Assembly (NCBI GenBank): GCA_965243265.1
Contig: CBDEUL010000006.1
Span: forward strand, 62,001-126,000
Reading direction: 5' to 3'
Length of the DNA stretch: 64,000 nt
Source: Flavicella sp965243265
GTDB lineage: Bacteria; Bacteroidota; Bacteroidia; Flavobacteriales; Flavobacteriaceae
Position numbers and translations under genes: made by a program. Shown piece after piece: positions 1 through 8,277 of this stretch; position 1 is the stretch's first letter, and the number at the start of each line of letters is the position of its first letter. Below the pieces are notes generated by a model, which was not told the DNA's origin, did no database searches, and worked only from the letters and a program-made list of their open reading frames with translations.

Positions 1-681
1 TATGTTTTAAAGAATTTTTCTTTAACAATCCCAAAAGGACAAAAAATTGCTTTGGTAGGACAATCAGGAAGTGGTAAATCTACTTTGGCAAATTTGATAA
101 CTCGTTTTTGGGACGTAAATGAAGGAAAAATAACTATTGATGGAACCAATATTAAAGATGTTACTACGACATCTTTAAGAGATCAAATGGGAATCGTGAC
201 TCAAGACTCCATCTTATTTAATGACACAATAGCCAACAATATTACTTTAGGGATAGAAAACCCTGACAAAGACAAAATGATTGATGCAGCTAAAGTGGCA
301 AATGCACACAATTTTATTATGGAAACTCCAAATCAATACAACAGTCCTGTTGGAGATAGTGGAGGAATGCTCTCTGGAGGTCAAAAGCAACGAATTTCCA
401 TTGCACGTGCTGTAATGAAAAACCCTCCTATAATGATATTAGACGAAGCTACATCTGCTTTGGACACAGAATCGGAAAAATTAGTTCAGGATGCTATTGA
501 GAAAATGATGGAGAACAGAACTTCTTTAGTCATAGCACACCGATTATCTACTATTCAAAATGCTGATTTAATTGTAGTGATGAAAAAAGGAGAAATTGTA
601 GAACAAGGAACACACGACGGATTGTTAGCCTTAAATGGAACCTATACAAACTTGGTGAATTTACAGCAATTAGAAGGATAA
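1..681 (+). CDS. MsbA-like ABC exporter, C-terminal nucleotide-binding domain (5' truncated)
   Basis: The reading frame is open from the first base, so the N-terminal membrane domain lies outside the window. What remains is a complete ABC ATPase: Walker A GQSGSGKST, the Q-loop region, signature LSGGQKQR, Walker B IMILDEATSALD and the H-loop in IAHRLST. The aromatic/leader stretch before Walker A (YVLKNFSLTIPKG) and the EQGTHDGLLALNGTY ending are typical of ABCB-type exporters such as MsbA, in which a membrane domain is fused to the ATPase; such proteins flip lipid A or other lipids and peptides across the inner membrane. The adjoining glycan genes fit a lipid or glycan substrate, but the substrate cannot be read from this fragment. 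It converges on the colitose operon across a bidirectional hairpin. Confidence 0.85.
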   Translation, partial: YVLKNFSLTIPKGQKIALVGQSGSGKSTLANLITRFWDVNEGKITIDGTNIKDVTTTSLRDQMGIVTQDSILFNDTIANNITLGIENPDKDKMIDAAKVANAHNFIMETPNQYNSPVGDSGGMLSGGQKQRISIARAVMKNPPIMILDEATSALDTESEKLVQDAIEKMMENRTSLVIAHRLSTIQNADLIVVMKKGEIVEQGTHDGLLALNGTYTNLVNLQQLEG

Positions 682-731
682 GCTTAAAAGAATCTGGAAG
701 AGAGACCTCCAAGTTATTAATAATAGAACAT

Positions 732-763
732 AAAAAAAGTGTAATAAAAACTACACTTTTTTT
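732..763. terminator. Bidirectional intrinsic terminator
   Basis: A perfect 12-bp inverted repeat (732-743 with 752-763, loop of 8) pairs a seven-A run and GTGTA with TACAC and a seven-T run. It lies between the convergent ABC exporter and colD, so each strand gets a stem followed by a U tract. Confidence 0.8.
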
Positions 764-767
764 ATTT

Positions 768-1935
768 TTATAAATTACCTATCACCTCAAATAAATGCTT
801 AATTTCTTTTGTTAAATCCACTTGATGATTACCAACAAAAAAGCCATTATCATCTAAATACTTTGCATTTTTCATCTCACCAAAAATTTCATAGTCAAAA
901 TATTTCAGAACATTATTTTTTGTAAAGTCGCCTGTAACAATTGGTCTTGAATCAATATTATTAGCCGTCAATATTTGAATCACTTCTGAGCGTATTAATT
1001 TAGATTCTGGTTTAACAATCAAACTAAACCCCAAACCAACTGCTATTGTCAATATCTGCTTGAATAATAAAATCTTTATGGTTAGAAAATAGCGAAACAA
1101 ATAACTTCGCATTTTCTCTTCTTTGCTTCAAAAATGAAGGTAACTTGATTAATTGTTGACTTCCGATTACACCACTCATTTCTATAGGTCTTACATTATA
1201 ACCAGGTAGAATAAATTTAAAAGACTCTTCAAACCAATCGTCGCTCTTTTCAATCAATGCATTTTCTTTAGGCAAATTTCTTGTCCAACCATGAGTTCGT
1301 AAACTCAACATTATATGATACAATTCTTCATCATCAGTAACAATCAAACCACCTTCCATAGTTGCCATATGATGAGAAAAGAAAGTAGAATAACTTCCTA
1401 ACAAGCCAAAAGTTCCTGCTTGTTTCCCTCTATATTCTGCCCCCATTGACTCACAATTATCTTCAAACAGAATAATATCATTTTTAGAAGTAATTTCTTT
1501 TATCTTATCAAAATCATTAGGGTTTCCCAAAAGATTCACAGCCACTATTAATTTTGTTTCATCAGAAACAGCTGCTTCCAGTTGCTCTAAATCGTAATTT
1601 AATGTCTCTAAATCTACATCTACAAACTTTATTTTTAGTCCATACTGATATAATGGAAAATAAGTTGTAGACCAAGAAACTGCAGGTACAATAACCTCAT
1701 CTCCTCTATTTAACTTGTTTTCTTTTTTATAAAAAAGTGCTGCAATTGCAATTAAGTTAGCCGAAGAACCTGAGTTTACCATCACAGCATATTTTGAACT
1801 TACAAATTCAGCAAATTCTTCTTCAAACTTTTGCACACCTTTTCCCATAGTATACATATCTGAATCGATAACTTTATGAATTGCTTCAATTTCTTTATCA
1901 TCCCAAGTAGATGATGCTAATGGATACTTTATCAT
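768..1935 (-). CDS. colD: GDP-4-keto-6-deoxy-D-mannose 3-dehydratase ColD (frameshifted)
   Basis: This is a DegT/DnrJ/EryC1-fold PLP enzyme that removes the 3-hydroxyl of GDP-4-keto-6-deoxymannose, the committed step to GDP-colitose. The usual PLP-binding lysine is replaced by histidine: the motif FFSHHMATMEGG places His188 exactly where ColD has its catalytic His188. The N-terminus IKYPLASSTWDD, the block VPAVSWSTTYFPL and LLGNPNDFD also agree with ColD as I recall it. The frame breaks at a run of four C at 1029-1032; with three, SSWFG continues into FSLIVKPES and the protein runs about 389 residues, the family length. As written the product stops after about 303 residues and would lack the C-terminal part of the small domain. 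It starts one base after the colC stop, as last gene of the operon. Confidence 0.9.
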
Positions 1936-1936
1936 T

Positions 1937-2851
1937 TTATAATGTTTTGTAATATGCTAATGTTTCTTCAATTCCTTCTTTTAAACTTGTCGTAGATTTC
2001 CAACCAAACTTATGCAATAACTCAATATCTATAACCTTTTGTTTCATTCCTACAGGTTTGGTTAAGTCATGCACAAAACCTCCTGTATACCCAACAACTT
2101 CAGCTATAGTTTGATAATATTCATTAATAGAATAGTCATAACCTAATCCCACATTGATATTTTGAGGCATTTGTTCAAGCTTTTGAACTGCATAAAAAAT
2201 AAAATCTACCAAATCATCTACCAGCATAAACTCTCTCCTTGCCAATCCATCTCCCCAAATTTCTACAGTAAGTCTCTTTTTTTCTTTTGCCTCATGAATT
2301 TTTCTGATGACAGCAGGAATCATATGAGAGTTTTTAGGATCAAACTTATCATATTTTCCATAGAGATTACAGGGTATAATTGTTTTATAAATAAATTCTG
2401 TATTCGTTTTGGTGACATATTCACAAAGACGAGTACAAACAATTTTAGCTAGTGCATACCCTTCATTCGTTGGCTCTAATTCTCCTTGTAAAATTAAGCT
2501 TTCCTTTAATGGGTTTTCAGCATCTCTAGGATACATACAAGAACTAGCTAAATTGATCAATCTTTTTATATTGTTTTTTTGAGCTGCTACAATCAAATTT
2601 TTACCCATACTTAGGTTATCAACTAAAAAACCTACAGGATTCGCCATATTTGCGTGAATACCACCTACCAATCCAGCAGCGTGGATCACAACATCTGGTT
2701 TTTCTTTTTGCAAATAAGCATCAACTAATTGAATATCAAGCAAATTTAATTCTTTACTAGAGGGAGCTAAAATTTCAAAACCAGAAAATTTGGAATTCAA
2801 AACTAAATTCTTCCCCACCATTCCACTTCCTCCTGTGACCAATATTCTCAT
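1937..2851 (-). CDS. GDP-L-colitose synthase / GDP-L-fucose synthase-like reductase-epimerase
   Basis: A short-chain dehydrogenase of 304 residues with the NADP-binding motif TGGSGMVG at about residues 7-14. The SSCMYP motif and the Tyr-x3-Lys pair in GYALAK give the SDR triad and the Cys used in epimerisation; KNSHMIPA supplies the partner His. Family members epimerise C5 and reduce the 4-keto group of a GDP-sugar. Fcl (making GDP-fucose) and ColC (making GDP-colitose) are close homologues sharing these residues, so sequence alone does not settle the substrate. The adjacent colD, one base downstream, makes the ColC role more likely. The start is the ATG before RILVTGG, 6 bases after gmd ends. 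Confidence 0.85.
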   Translation of the reverse strand: MRILVTGGSGMVGKNLVLNSKFSGFEILAPSSKELNLLDIQLVDAYLQKEKPDVVIHAAGLVGGIHANMANPVGFLVDNLSMGKNLIVAAQKNNIKRLINLASSCMYPRDAENPLKESLILQGELEPTNEGYALAKIVCTRLCEYVTKTNTEFIYKTIIPCNLYGKYDKFDPKNSHMIPAVIRKIHEAKEKKRLTVEIWGDGLARREFMLVDDLVDFIFYAVQKLEQMPQNINVGLGYDYSINEYYQTIAEVVGYTGGFVHDLTKPVGMKQKVIDIELLHKFGWKSTTSLKEGIEETLAYYKTL

Positions 2852-2857
2852 ATAGAC

Positions 2858-3925
2858 TTAGTTTTTCTGTTGAAATCTTACAACATACTCTAAGTCGTGC
2901 TGCATCATTGTCTTTACCAATTCATCAATAGAAGTTCTACTTGGATCCCAACCTAATTGAGTTCTAGCTTTTGCAGGGTCACCTAATAAAGTTTCGACTT
3001 CAGCAGGTCTATAATACTCCGGGTCAACCTCTATTAAAACCTTCCCTGTTTCTTTACACTTCCCTATTTCATTCTCTTCACTTCCTTCCCAAACAATCTC
3101 AATTCCAGCTTCTTTGAATGCTAATTCACAAAAAGTTCTTACTGAATGTTGAATTCCTGTAGCGATTACATAATCCTCAGGAGTATCTTGCTGTAACATC
3201 AACCACATGCATTCTACATAATCTTTAGCATACCCCCAATCACGAAGAGAGTTTAAGTTCCCTAAATACAATTTCTCTTGCAAACCATGTTTGATTCTAG
3301 AAGCTCCTAAAGTAATTTTTCTAGTTACAAAGGTCTCACCTCTTCTTTCTGATTCATGATTAAACAAAATACCATTTACAGCATACAAACCATAAGATTC
3401 ACGGTAATTTTTTGTTATCCAATACGCATACATTTTTGCGACTCCGTAAGGAGATCTCGGATAAAAAGGTGTCGTTTCTTTTTGTGGAATTTCTTGCACT
3501 TTCCCATACAACTCAGATGTAGAAGCTTGATATATTCTTGTTTTATCAACCAACCCACAAATACGTAATGCCTCTAACAATCGAAGCGTTCCAACTGCAT
3601 CAGTCTGTGCAGTATACTCAGGTAAATCAAAAGATACTTTTACATGAGATTGAGCGGCTAAATTATAAATTTCTTCAGGCTGAATTTCTTGAATCAAACG
3701 AATCAGATTCGTTGCATCAGTCATATCTCCATAATGTAATTTTACTTTACGGTCTTTGTGTAAATCTTCTATCAACTCATCTATATAAAGATGCTCAATA
3801 CGTGCTGTATTAAATGAAGACGCTCTACGAATAATACCATGTACTTCGTATCCCTTTTCTATTAATAATTCAGCAAGATAAGATCCATCTTGACCGTTAA
3901 TTCCAGTAATTAATGCTTTTTTCAT
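2858..3925 (-). CDS. gmd: GDP-mannose 4,6-dehydratase
   Basis: Converts GDP-D-mannose to GDP-4-keto-6-deoxy-D-mannose, the shared precursor of GDP-fucose, GDP-colitose and GDP-perosamine. The 355-residue protein begins KKALITGINGQDGSYLAE, the characteristic NADP-binding glycine motif. The block ASTSELYGKVQEIPQKE and YPRSPYGVAK hold the catalytic Thr/Glu/Tyr-x3-Lys set, and NHESERRGETFVTRKI is a family signature. The frame stays open for another 27 codons upstream, but that stretch overlaps the 3' end of the GT11 gene and lacks resemblance to the family, so the ATG at 3925 is chosen. It lies 19 bases after the GT11 stop and feeds colD and colC. Confidence 0.95.
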   Translation of the reverse strand: MKKALITGINGQDGSYLAELLIEKGYEVHGIIRRASSFNTARIEHLYIDELIEDLHKDRKVKLHYGDMTDATNLIRLIQEIQPEEIYNLAAQSHVKVSFDLPEYTAQTDAVGTLRLLEALRICGLVDKTRIYQASTSELYGKVQEIPQKETTPFYPRSPYGVAKMYAYWITKNYRESYGLYAVNGILFNHESERRGETFVTRKITLGASRIKHGLQEKLYLGNLNSLRDWGYAKDYVECMWLMLQQDTPEDYVIATGIQHSVRTFCELAFKEAGIEIVWEGSEENEIGKCKETGKVLIEVDPEYYRPAEVETLLGDPAKARTQLGWDPSRTSIDELVKTMMQHDLEYVVRFQQKN

Positions 3926-3944
3926 ATTATTTCGAAAATATTTT

Positions 3945-4775
3945 TTAAATCTGCTCCCAACCTTCACAGTAGAGGTGACTCCAATCTTTTGGCCCTTCAG
4001 GACCAAACCATTTTTTTGGTGCTAAAACCCTTTTATCTTTGTGTTCATTCATGTATGCAGACCACCAACTAAAAGTAGAATTTGCAATAATATTGTTTTT
4101 AATTTTAGACATCAATAACAATTCAATATAATCAACCTCAGAAACAAAATATAAAGGGTTCTTAAATTTTTCACTGAACACTTCCTCACACCAGTCTCTA
4201 TCATTTGAAAAAATTATTATTGGCATATTTTCAGGAAATTTTTTCACACCTTTCTCATAATAATCAATTGTGAGGTTGGCATGAAACTTACTCAGTTTCA
4301 AATAATCTCCTCTTCGTATATGAACTGACAACAACTCTTCTGTACCTAATTTCTCAATCATAACACTATAAATAGTATCTATTTTTGTTTTAACCGACTT
4401 AGTCCCTAGCAAGTATTCAAGCATTTCTTGCTTAACAAAATCAGTAAATCTTGCTCCTGCAAAATAACCAATCAACAAAATATTTTTCGGAATTTTTATA
4501 AAGTGATCTTTTGGATTTTTTTCTTGATAATAATTATAAAATCTATTATAGTTTATTTTCTTTAACTGAAATAAATTTTGTTCATCAAATACATCGAAAT
4601 ATGTATATCCCCCCACGTCACCTTCTCTATCATGAAGTTTTTTCACATCATTAATAACAGGTTTGTAATCAAATTTCTTTGCATAATGCAATACAGCTGC
4701 AATTTGAAATAATTGATTACCTAGCCCTCCTTGCAGATAAACTGACACTTTCTTCTTCTTTTTAAAAAAAATCAT
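3945..4775 (-). CDS. GT11 alpha-1,2-fucosyl/colitosyltransferase
   Basis: A 276-residue family GT11 enzyme. GT11 motifs are in order: VYLQGGLGNQLFQIAA near the N-terminus, HIRRGDYLK in the middle (the GDP-binding HxRRGD motif), SNDRDWCEEVF, and the C-terminal NSTFSWWSAYM. The family moves L-fucose, or its 3-deoxy analogue L-colitose, from the GDP-sugar to the 2-OH of galactose in O-antigens. As the first gene of the operon that also carries gmd, colC and colD, it is the natural candidate to use the nucleotide sugar made there, hence probably a colitosyltransferase. Donor specificity is inference. A strong promoter match lies just upstream. Confidence 0.85.
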   Translation of the reverse strand: MIFFKKKKKVSVYLQGGLGNQLFQIAAVLHYAKKFDYKPVINDVKKLHDREGDVGGYTYFDVFDEQNLFQLKKINYNRFYNYYQEKNPKDHFIKIPKNILLIGYFAGARFTDFVKQEMLEYLLGTKSVKTKIDTIYSVMIEKLGTEELLSVHIRRGDYLKLSKFHANLTIDYYEKGVKKFPENMPIIIFSNDRDWCEEVFSEKFKNPLYFVSEVDYIELLLMSKIKNNIIANSTFSWWSAYMNEHKDKRVLAPKKWFGPEGPKDWSHLYCEGWEQI

Positions 4776-4792
4776 ATTTCTGTAGTTTTAGA

Positions 4793-4823
4793 CAAAGGTA
4801 TATCATTTCAACTCTTTTCAAAA
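4793..4823 (-). promoter_or_regulatory. Bacteroidota promoter of the colitose operon
   Basis: On the minus strand the -7 element TACCTTTG (4800-4793) fits TAnnTTTG, and TTTTG (4823-4819) fits the -33 element, separated from it by 18 bases. Transcription would begin about 10 bases before the GT11 ATG. Confidence 0.75.
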
Positions 4824-5064
4824 CATTTTTATTAACCTTCTCCGAGCCTTATAATATTCATTTATTTTTACACCAAGTTTAAAACATACTAGATAAAATA
4901 AATACCACTGATACTTCTCTACCTAGAATTGAAGAATATGAAAAACCTAAACAGAACATATAATAACAGATAGACTACTACAGAAGTAAATTCGTTTGTG
5001 AGTTAAAGGGTCTAATAAAAAAGAGTTAATATATCTAATATTATTTTAGCTCCTAAAGATACTT

Positions 5065-5072
5065 TACCTTTG
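5065..5072 (+). promoter_or_regulatory. -7 promoter element for the GT2 gene at 5168
   Basis: TACCTTTG fits TAnnTTTG. The matching -33 element is weak. It implies a leader of roughly 90 bases. Confidence 0.5.
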
Positions 5073-5167
5073 TAAATAATAATAATCTATATTTTAAGCT
5101 TAAAAGAGGAAATCATAGCGACACCTTCTAGTTAAAAAAAGGAAACCCTACAAAAACACAAAAACGA

Positions 5168-6106
5168 ATGTCAAAAAATAAACCTCTTGTTTCTATTTGC
5201 TGTTTGGTTTACAATCAAGAAAACTTTATCAAACAAGCATTCAATGGTATTTTAAAACAACAAACAAATTTCCCTTTTGAAATAATCGTTCACGATGATG
5301 CATCGACGGACTCTAGTAAAAAAATTATTCTAGAGTATACATCTATAGATGATAGATTTAAACCAATTTTCCAAGAACAAAATAAATACAGCAAAAATGA
5401 GCGTATTTGGTTCAAATATATGTTTCCAAAGTGTCAAGGAAAATATATAGCAATTTGTGATGGAGACGACTTTTGGACTGATCCATTAAAACTTCAAAAA
5501 CAAGTTGACTTTTTAGAAAACAATCCAGATTATAGCATTGTGGGAGCTAAATTTAAAAACTTAAATCAAAATACTGGGGTTATCAGTGAATGGGAACACG
5601 AAAAAAACAAAATTCCAAATGCAGATATAAACACACTTATTGATGGTAATTTTATATATGCATCATCTTCTTTATTTATCAACGATTTTAAAATAGAGAA
5701 CTGGTGGCAAAAATTTCCAATTGGTGATTGGCCATTTTTTATTCTTCAAATAAAAGACAGAAAAATAAAAATATTAGATGAATTTATGGGAGTTTATCGA
5801 ATTCATGATAATGGTGCCTTTTCAGATGTTTCAAAAATAAAACAATATAAGACTGAACTAAAATGTCTAAAAATTTTATTGAAAAATGGTAATTTTAATG
5901 ACATAATTAATAAACACTTAAAAAAAGTAATCTTTGATAAAAATGTTACTATTGCTATTGAACAATCTCCAAAACACAAGCTAAACCTCAAGGAAATAGA
6001 CTACCTTAACAAGAAAATAAATAGAATCAAAAAATCTATTTTTTACAAGACATTTGTAAAATTAGAGCTATTTGTAAGAAATATAGAGAAAATTAAACGA
6101 GATTAA
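5168..6106 (+). CDS. GT2 family glycosyltransferase
   Basis: A 312-residue GT-A glycosyltransferase. The N-terminus VSICCLVYNQENFIKQAFNGI begins the nucleotide-binding fold (only part is quoted by motif: VSICCLVYNQ), HDDASTDSS is the first aspartate motif, and CDGDDFW is the DxD metal-binding motif, followed by DPLKLQKQVDFLE, a stretch common in polysaccharide GT2 enzymes. No membrane segment is present, so it works at the cytoplasmic face. The last 25 residues (FYKTFVKLELFVRNIEK) are basic and amphipathic and recur in the facing GT2 gene. Donor and acceptor are unknown. It stands alone on the plus strand and converges with the next gene. Confidence 0.85.
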   Translation: MSKNKPLVSICCLVYNQENFIKQAFNGILKQQTNFPFEIIVHDDASTDSSKKIILEYTSIDDRFKPIFQEQNKYSKNERIWFKYMFPKCQGKYIAICDGDDFWTDPLKLQKQVDFLENNPDYSIVGAKFKNLNQNTGVISEWEHEKNKIPNADINTLIDGNFIYASSSLFINDFKIENWWQKFPIGDWPFFILQIKDRKIKILDEFMGVYRIHDNGAFSDVSKIKQYKTELKCLKILLKNGNFNDIINKHLKKVIFDKNVTIAIEQSPKHKLNLKEIDYLNKKINRIKKSIFYKTFVKLELFVRNIEKIKRD

Positions 6107-6145
6107 CTCTATATTAACATTATGAGTACTTTCAGTTAATAAAAT

Positions 6146-7006
6146 TTATTCTATTTTCAACCTTCTTAAAAAACTTTCTAATTTTACAAAAACTTTATAG
6201 GAAAGAGTTTTTTTTATATTCAACAAAAAGGTTTTGTTATTAATCTCATTCGTCCGAAATTCAAAAATCTCACGAATGAAGTCAATACTATTATTTGCCC
6301 TTCTCCCCAAAAAAATATTTGAATATTTGTCTATATGTTTTTGAAAAATATAATTCATTGTATAGTTCAATTTAAAAGAATCATGAACAAAACTATGCAT
6401 TGAATTACCTCTTTGTCTATAAAAAAACACTTCTTTTTCTATTTTAAACACTTCTGACTCTTCATCCAGAAGCTGAAGCCAAAAATCCCAATCTTCATAA
6501 CCATATATTAGTTCTGAATCATAGCCAGATGTATTATCAAAATCACTTCTTTTATATATCGACGAACAAACAATACAGTTTCCCTTTAGAATTTGTGGAT
6601 ACGAATAATTTTCTAACTTCATTGTATCATTTCTATCTCCAAAATATTGAACATTACAATGAATCAATTTGATATTCGGATTTTCTTTAAATCCATTTAA
6701 AGCCAAGCTTAAATATTCCGAATCAATTAAGTCATCTCCATCTAAAGGTAGGACATACTCTCCTTTAGATATTTTAATTCCGTTATTTCTTGAACTAGCT
6801 AGACCCTGGTTTTCTTGATCTAACAAAACAAACCTATAATCATTTTTAATATATTCTTTTATAACAACTAGTGACGAATCAGTTGATCCATCATTAACTA
6901 CCACACACTCCCAATCTAAAAAAGATTGATTTTTTACTGAGTCTAAACATTCAATTATATAGTCTTCTTGATTGTAACAAGGAACTATAATAGAAAAAAC
7001 AGCCAT
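6146..7006 (-). CDS. GT2 family glycosyltransferase
   Basis: A 286-residue GT-A glycosyltransferase: SIIVPCYNQEDYI at the N-terminus, VVNDGSTDSS, GLASSRNNGI, and the DxD motif in LPLDGDD at about residue 93. The YEDWDFWLQLL block at the end of the catalytic domain carries the likely catalytic acidic residues. The C-terminal tail (YKVFVKLESFLRRLK) matches that of the convergent GT2 at 5168-6106, which suggests an inverted duplication or a common membrane or partner contact. Substrate unknown. The 39-base gap to its neighbour holds only a weak inverted repeat (6102-6108 with 6134-6140). Confidence 0.85.
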   Translation of the reverse strand: MAVFSIIVPCYNQEDYIIECLDSVKNQSFLDWECVVVNDGSTDSSLVVIKEYIKNDYRFVLLDQENQGLASSRNNGIKISKGEYVLPLDGDDLIDSEYLSLALNGFKENPNIKLIHCNVQYFGDRNDTMKLENYSYPQILKGNCIVCSSIYKRSDFDNTSGYDSELIYGYEDWDFWLQLLDEESEVFKIEKEVFFYRQRGNSMHSFVHDSFKLNYTMNYIFQKHIDKYSNIFLGRRANNSIDFIREIFEFRTNEINNKTFLLNIKKTLSYKVFVKLESFLRRLKIE

Positions 7007-7076
7007 ACTTTTTTTTATAAATTTAAACTAAATACCTTATAAGTCTTTAAAATGAGGTGCCAAAAAAGAACACCTG

Positions 7077-7084
7077 CAAAAGTA
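7077..7084 (-). promoter_or_regulatory. -7 promoter element for the GT2 gene ending at 7006
   Basis: On the minus strand TACTTTTG fits TAnnTTTG. Just inside the expected transcript is a 5-bp inverted repeat (7055-7059 with 7071-7075, loop of 11). The -33 element is poor. Confidence 0.45.
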
Positions 7085-7231
7085 ACGAATTAATTTATCT
7101 CCTAACCATTTTAATTACATGTTAAAAAGTACAATCTTGCGTAAAATATAAATCGAATAGTCTTAAAACCTTATTTATTTTGTTACTTTGTTAATTCTTT
7201 ATTTTTTTTCAAGATTTAACAAAAAAATTAT

Positions 7232-8275
7232 ATGAATCAGTCCCCACTTGTATCAATCTGTATCCCAACTTATAACGGTGCTTCCTATTTAGAAGAAACC
7301 ATTGAATGTGCCATAAATCAAACTTACAAGAATATTGAAATTGTAATTACAGACGACAATTCTTCTGATGAAACAGTTGCAATTTGTACTTCTTATGCCC
7401 AAAAAGACAATCGAATTAAGTTTTTTCAAAACAAAACTAACCTAGGACTTAAAAAAAACTGGTGTGAAGTGATAGATAAAACAAGTGAACAATCTGAATG
7501 GATCAAGTTTTTGTTTCAAGATGATTTGATGGATTTATCAACGGTGGAAAAAATGGTCTCTGCCAGTATTTCTGAAAATGTTAATTTTGTTTTTTGTGAT
7601 AGAGAATATTTTTTTGACAACGATGTAGATCGTAATACACGTATCGCATATTCCAAAGTACCTAAAACCGGTAAGATATTTAATACAAGTAAAAAATATT
7701 CCCCTAAAGAAGCTTCTAACTTAATTACTAAATTTTTCTTCCAGAACTGCCTAGGAGAACCACCTTGTATAATGTTCAGTAAAGCAAAATACAAACATTC
7801 TGACTTTCCATCTGAATTTATCCAACTAATAGACTATGTTTTTGTTTTAGAGAAAATACTTAGTGATAATTTTTACTTTATAAATGAGAAATTAATAAAA
7901 TTTCGAGTACACAACACTTCACAGTCTAACAAAAACACTACTAACAACAACCTGAAGGACAAAAAGAAATTCAACAAATTTATACATGTCCATTATTATG
8001 AACAACTTAAGTTATCTTACCTATTACTTTCATCAAAAAAATATGTTAACATATTAAACGCTATAGGAAAATCTGAAGTTGAAAAAATAAATGACTTCCT
8101 AATAATAAAAATGTATTACAAAAACATAACGCGTATTAGAGATTTATCTGAATACTTAAAAACAACAGAGCTTAAAAACTGGATTATTTATAGAAAATCA
8201 ATGATTTCAATTTTCATCAATTATAAAATTCAAAAAAAGAAAAAGTATTTACTTAGAAAAAAATATAGAGTTTAG
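7232..8275 (+). CDS. GT2 family glycosyltransferase
   Basis: A 347-residue GT-A glycosyltransferase. VSICIPTYNGASYLEE opens the fold, TDDNSSDET is the first Asp motif and FLFQDDLMD stands where the DxD motif is expected. The region after about residue 240 is lysine-rich and does not resemble a known domain; it may contact the membrane or partner proteins. The stop codon is two bases before the next ATG, so the two genes form an operon. A near-match -7 sequence (TTACTTTG) lies about 45 bases upstream. Substrate unknown. Confidence 0.8.
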   Translation: MNQSPLVSICIPTYNGASYLEETIECAINQTYKNIEIVITDDNSSDETVAICTSYAQKDNRIKFFQNKTNLGLKKNWCEVIDKTSEQSEWIKFLFQDDLMDLSTVEKMVSASISENVNFVFCDREYFFDNDVDRNTRIAYSKVPKTGKIFNTSKKYSPKEASNLITKFFFQNCLGEPPCIMFSKAKYKHSDFPSEFIQLIDYVFVLEKILSDNFYFINEKLIKFRVHNTSQSNKNTTNNNLKDKKKFNKFIHVHYYEQLKLSYLLLSSKKYVNILNAIGKSEVEKINDFLIIKMYYKNITRIRDLSEYLKTTELKNWIIYRKSMISIFINYKIQKKKKYLLRKKYRV

Positions 8276-8277
8276 TT

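Larger units (their letters stand above)
4776..5167. other. Divergent intergenic region with promoters for both flanking genes
   Basis: 392 bp between the colitose operon and a GT2 gene. It holds a promoter-like element for each direction (4793-4823 minus; 5065-5072 plus). The remainder is AT-rich; I see no convincing short gene, RNA or repeat in it. Confidence 0.6.

Noticed and set aside
768..1935. Perosamine synthase or another sugar aminotransferase
   Set aside because: The PLP lysine is missing and His188 with the surrounding motif matches ColD, a dehydratase, instead.
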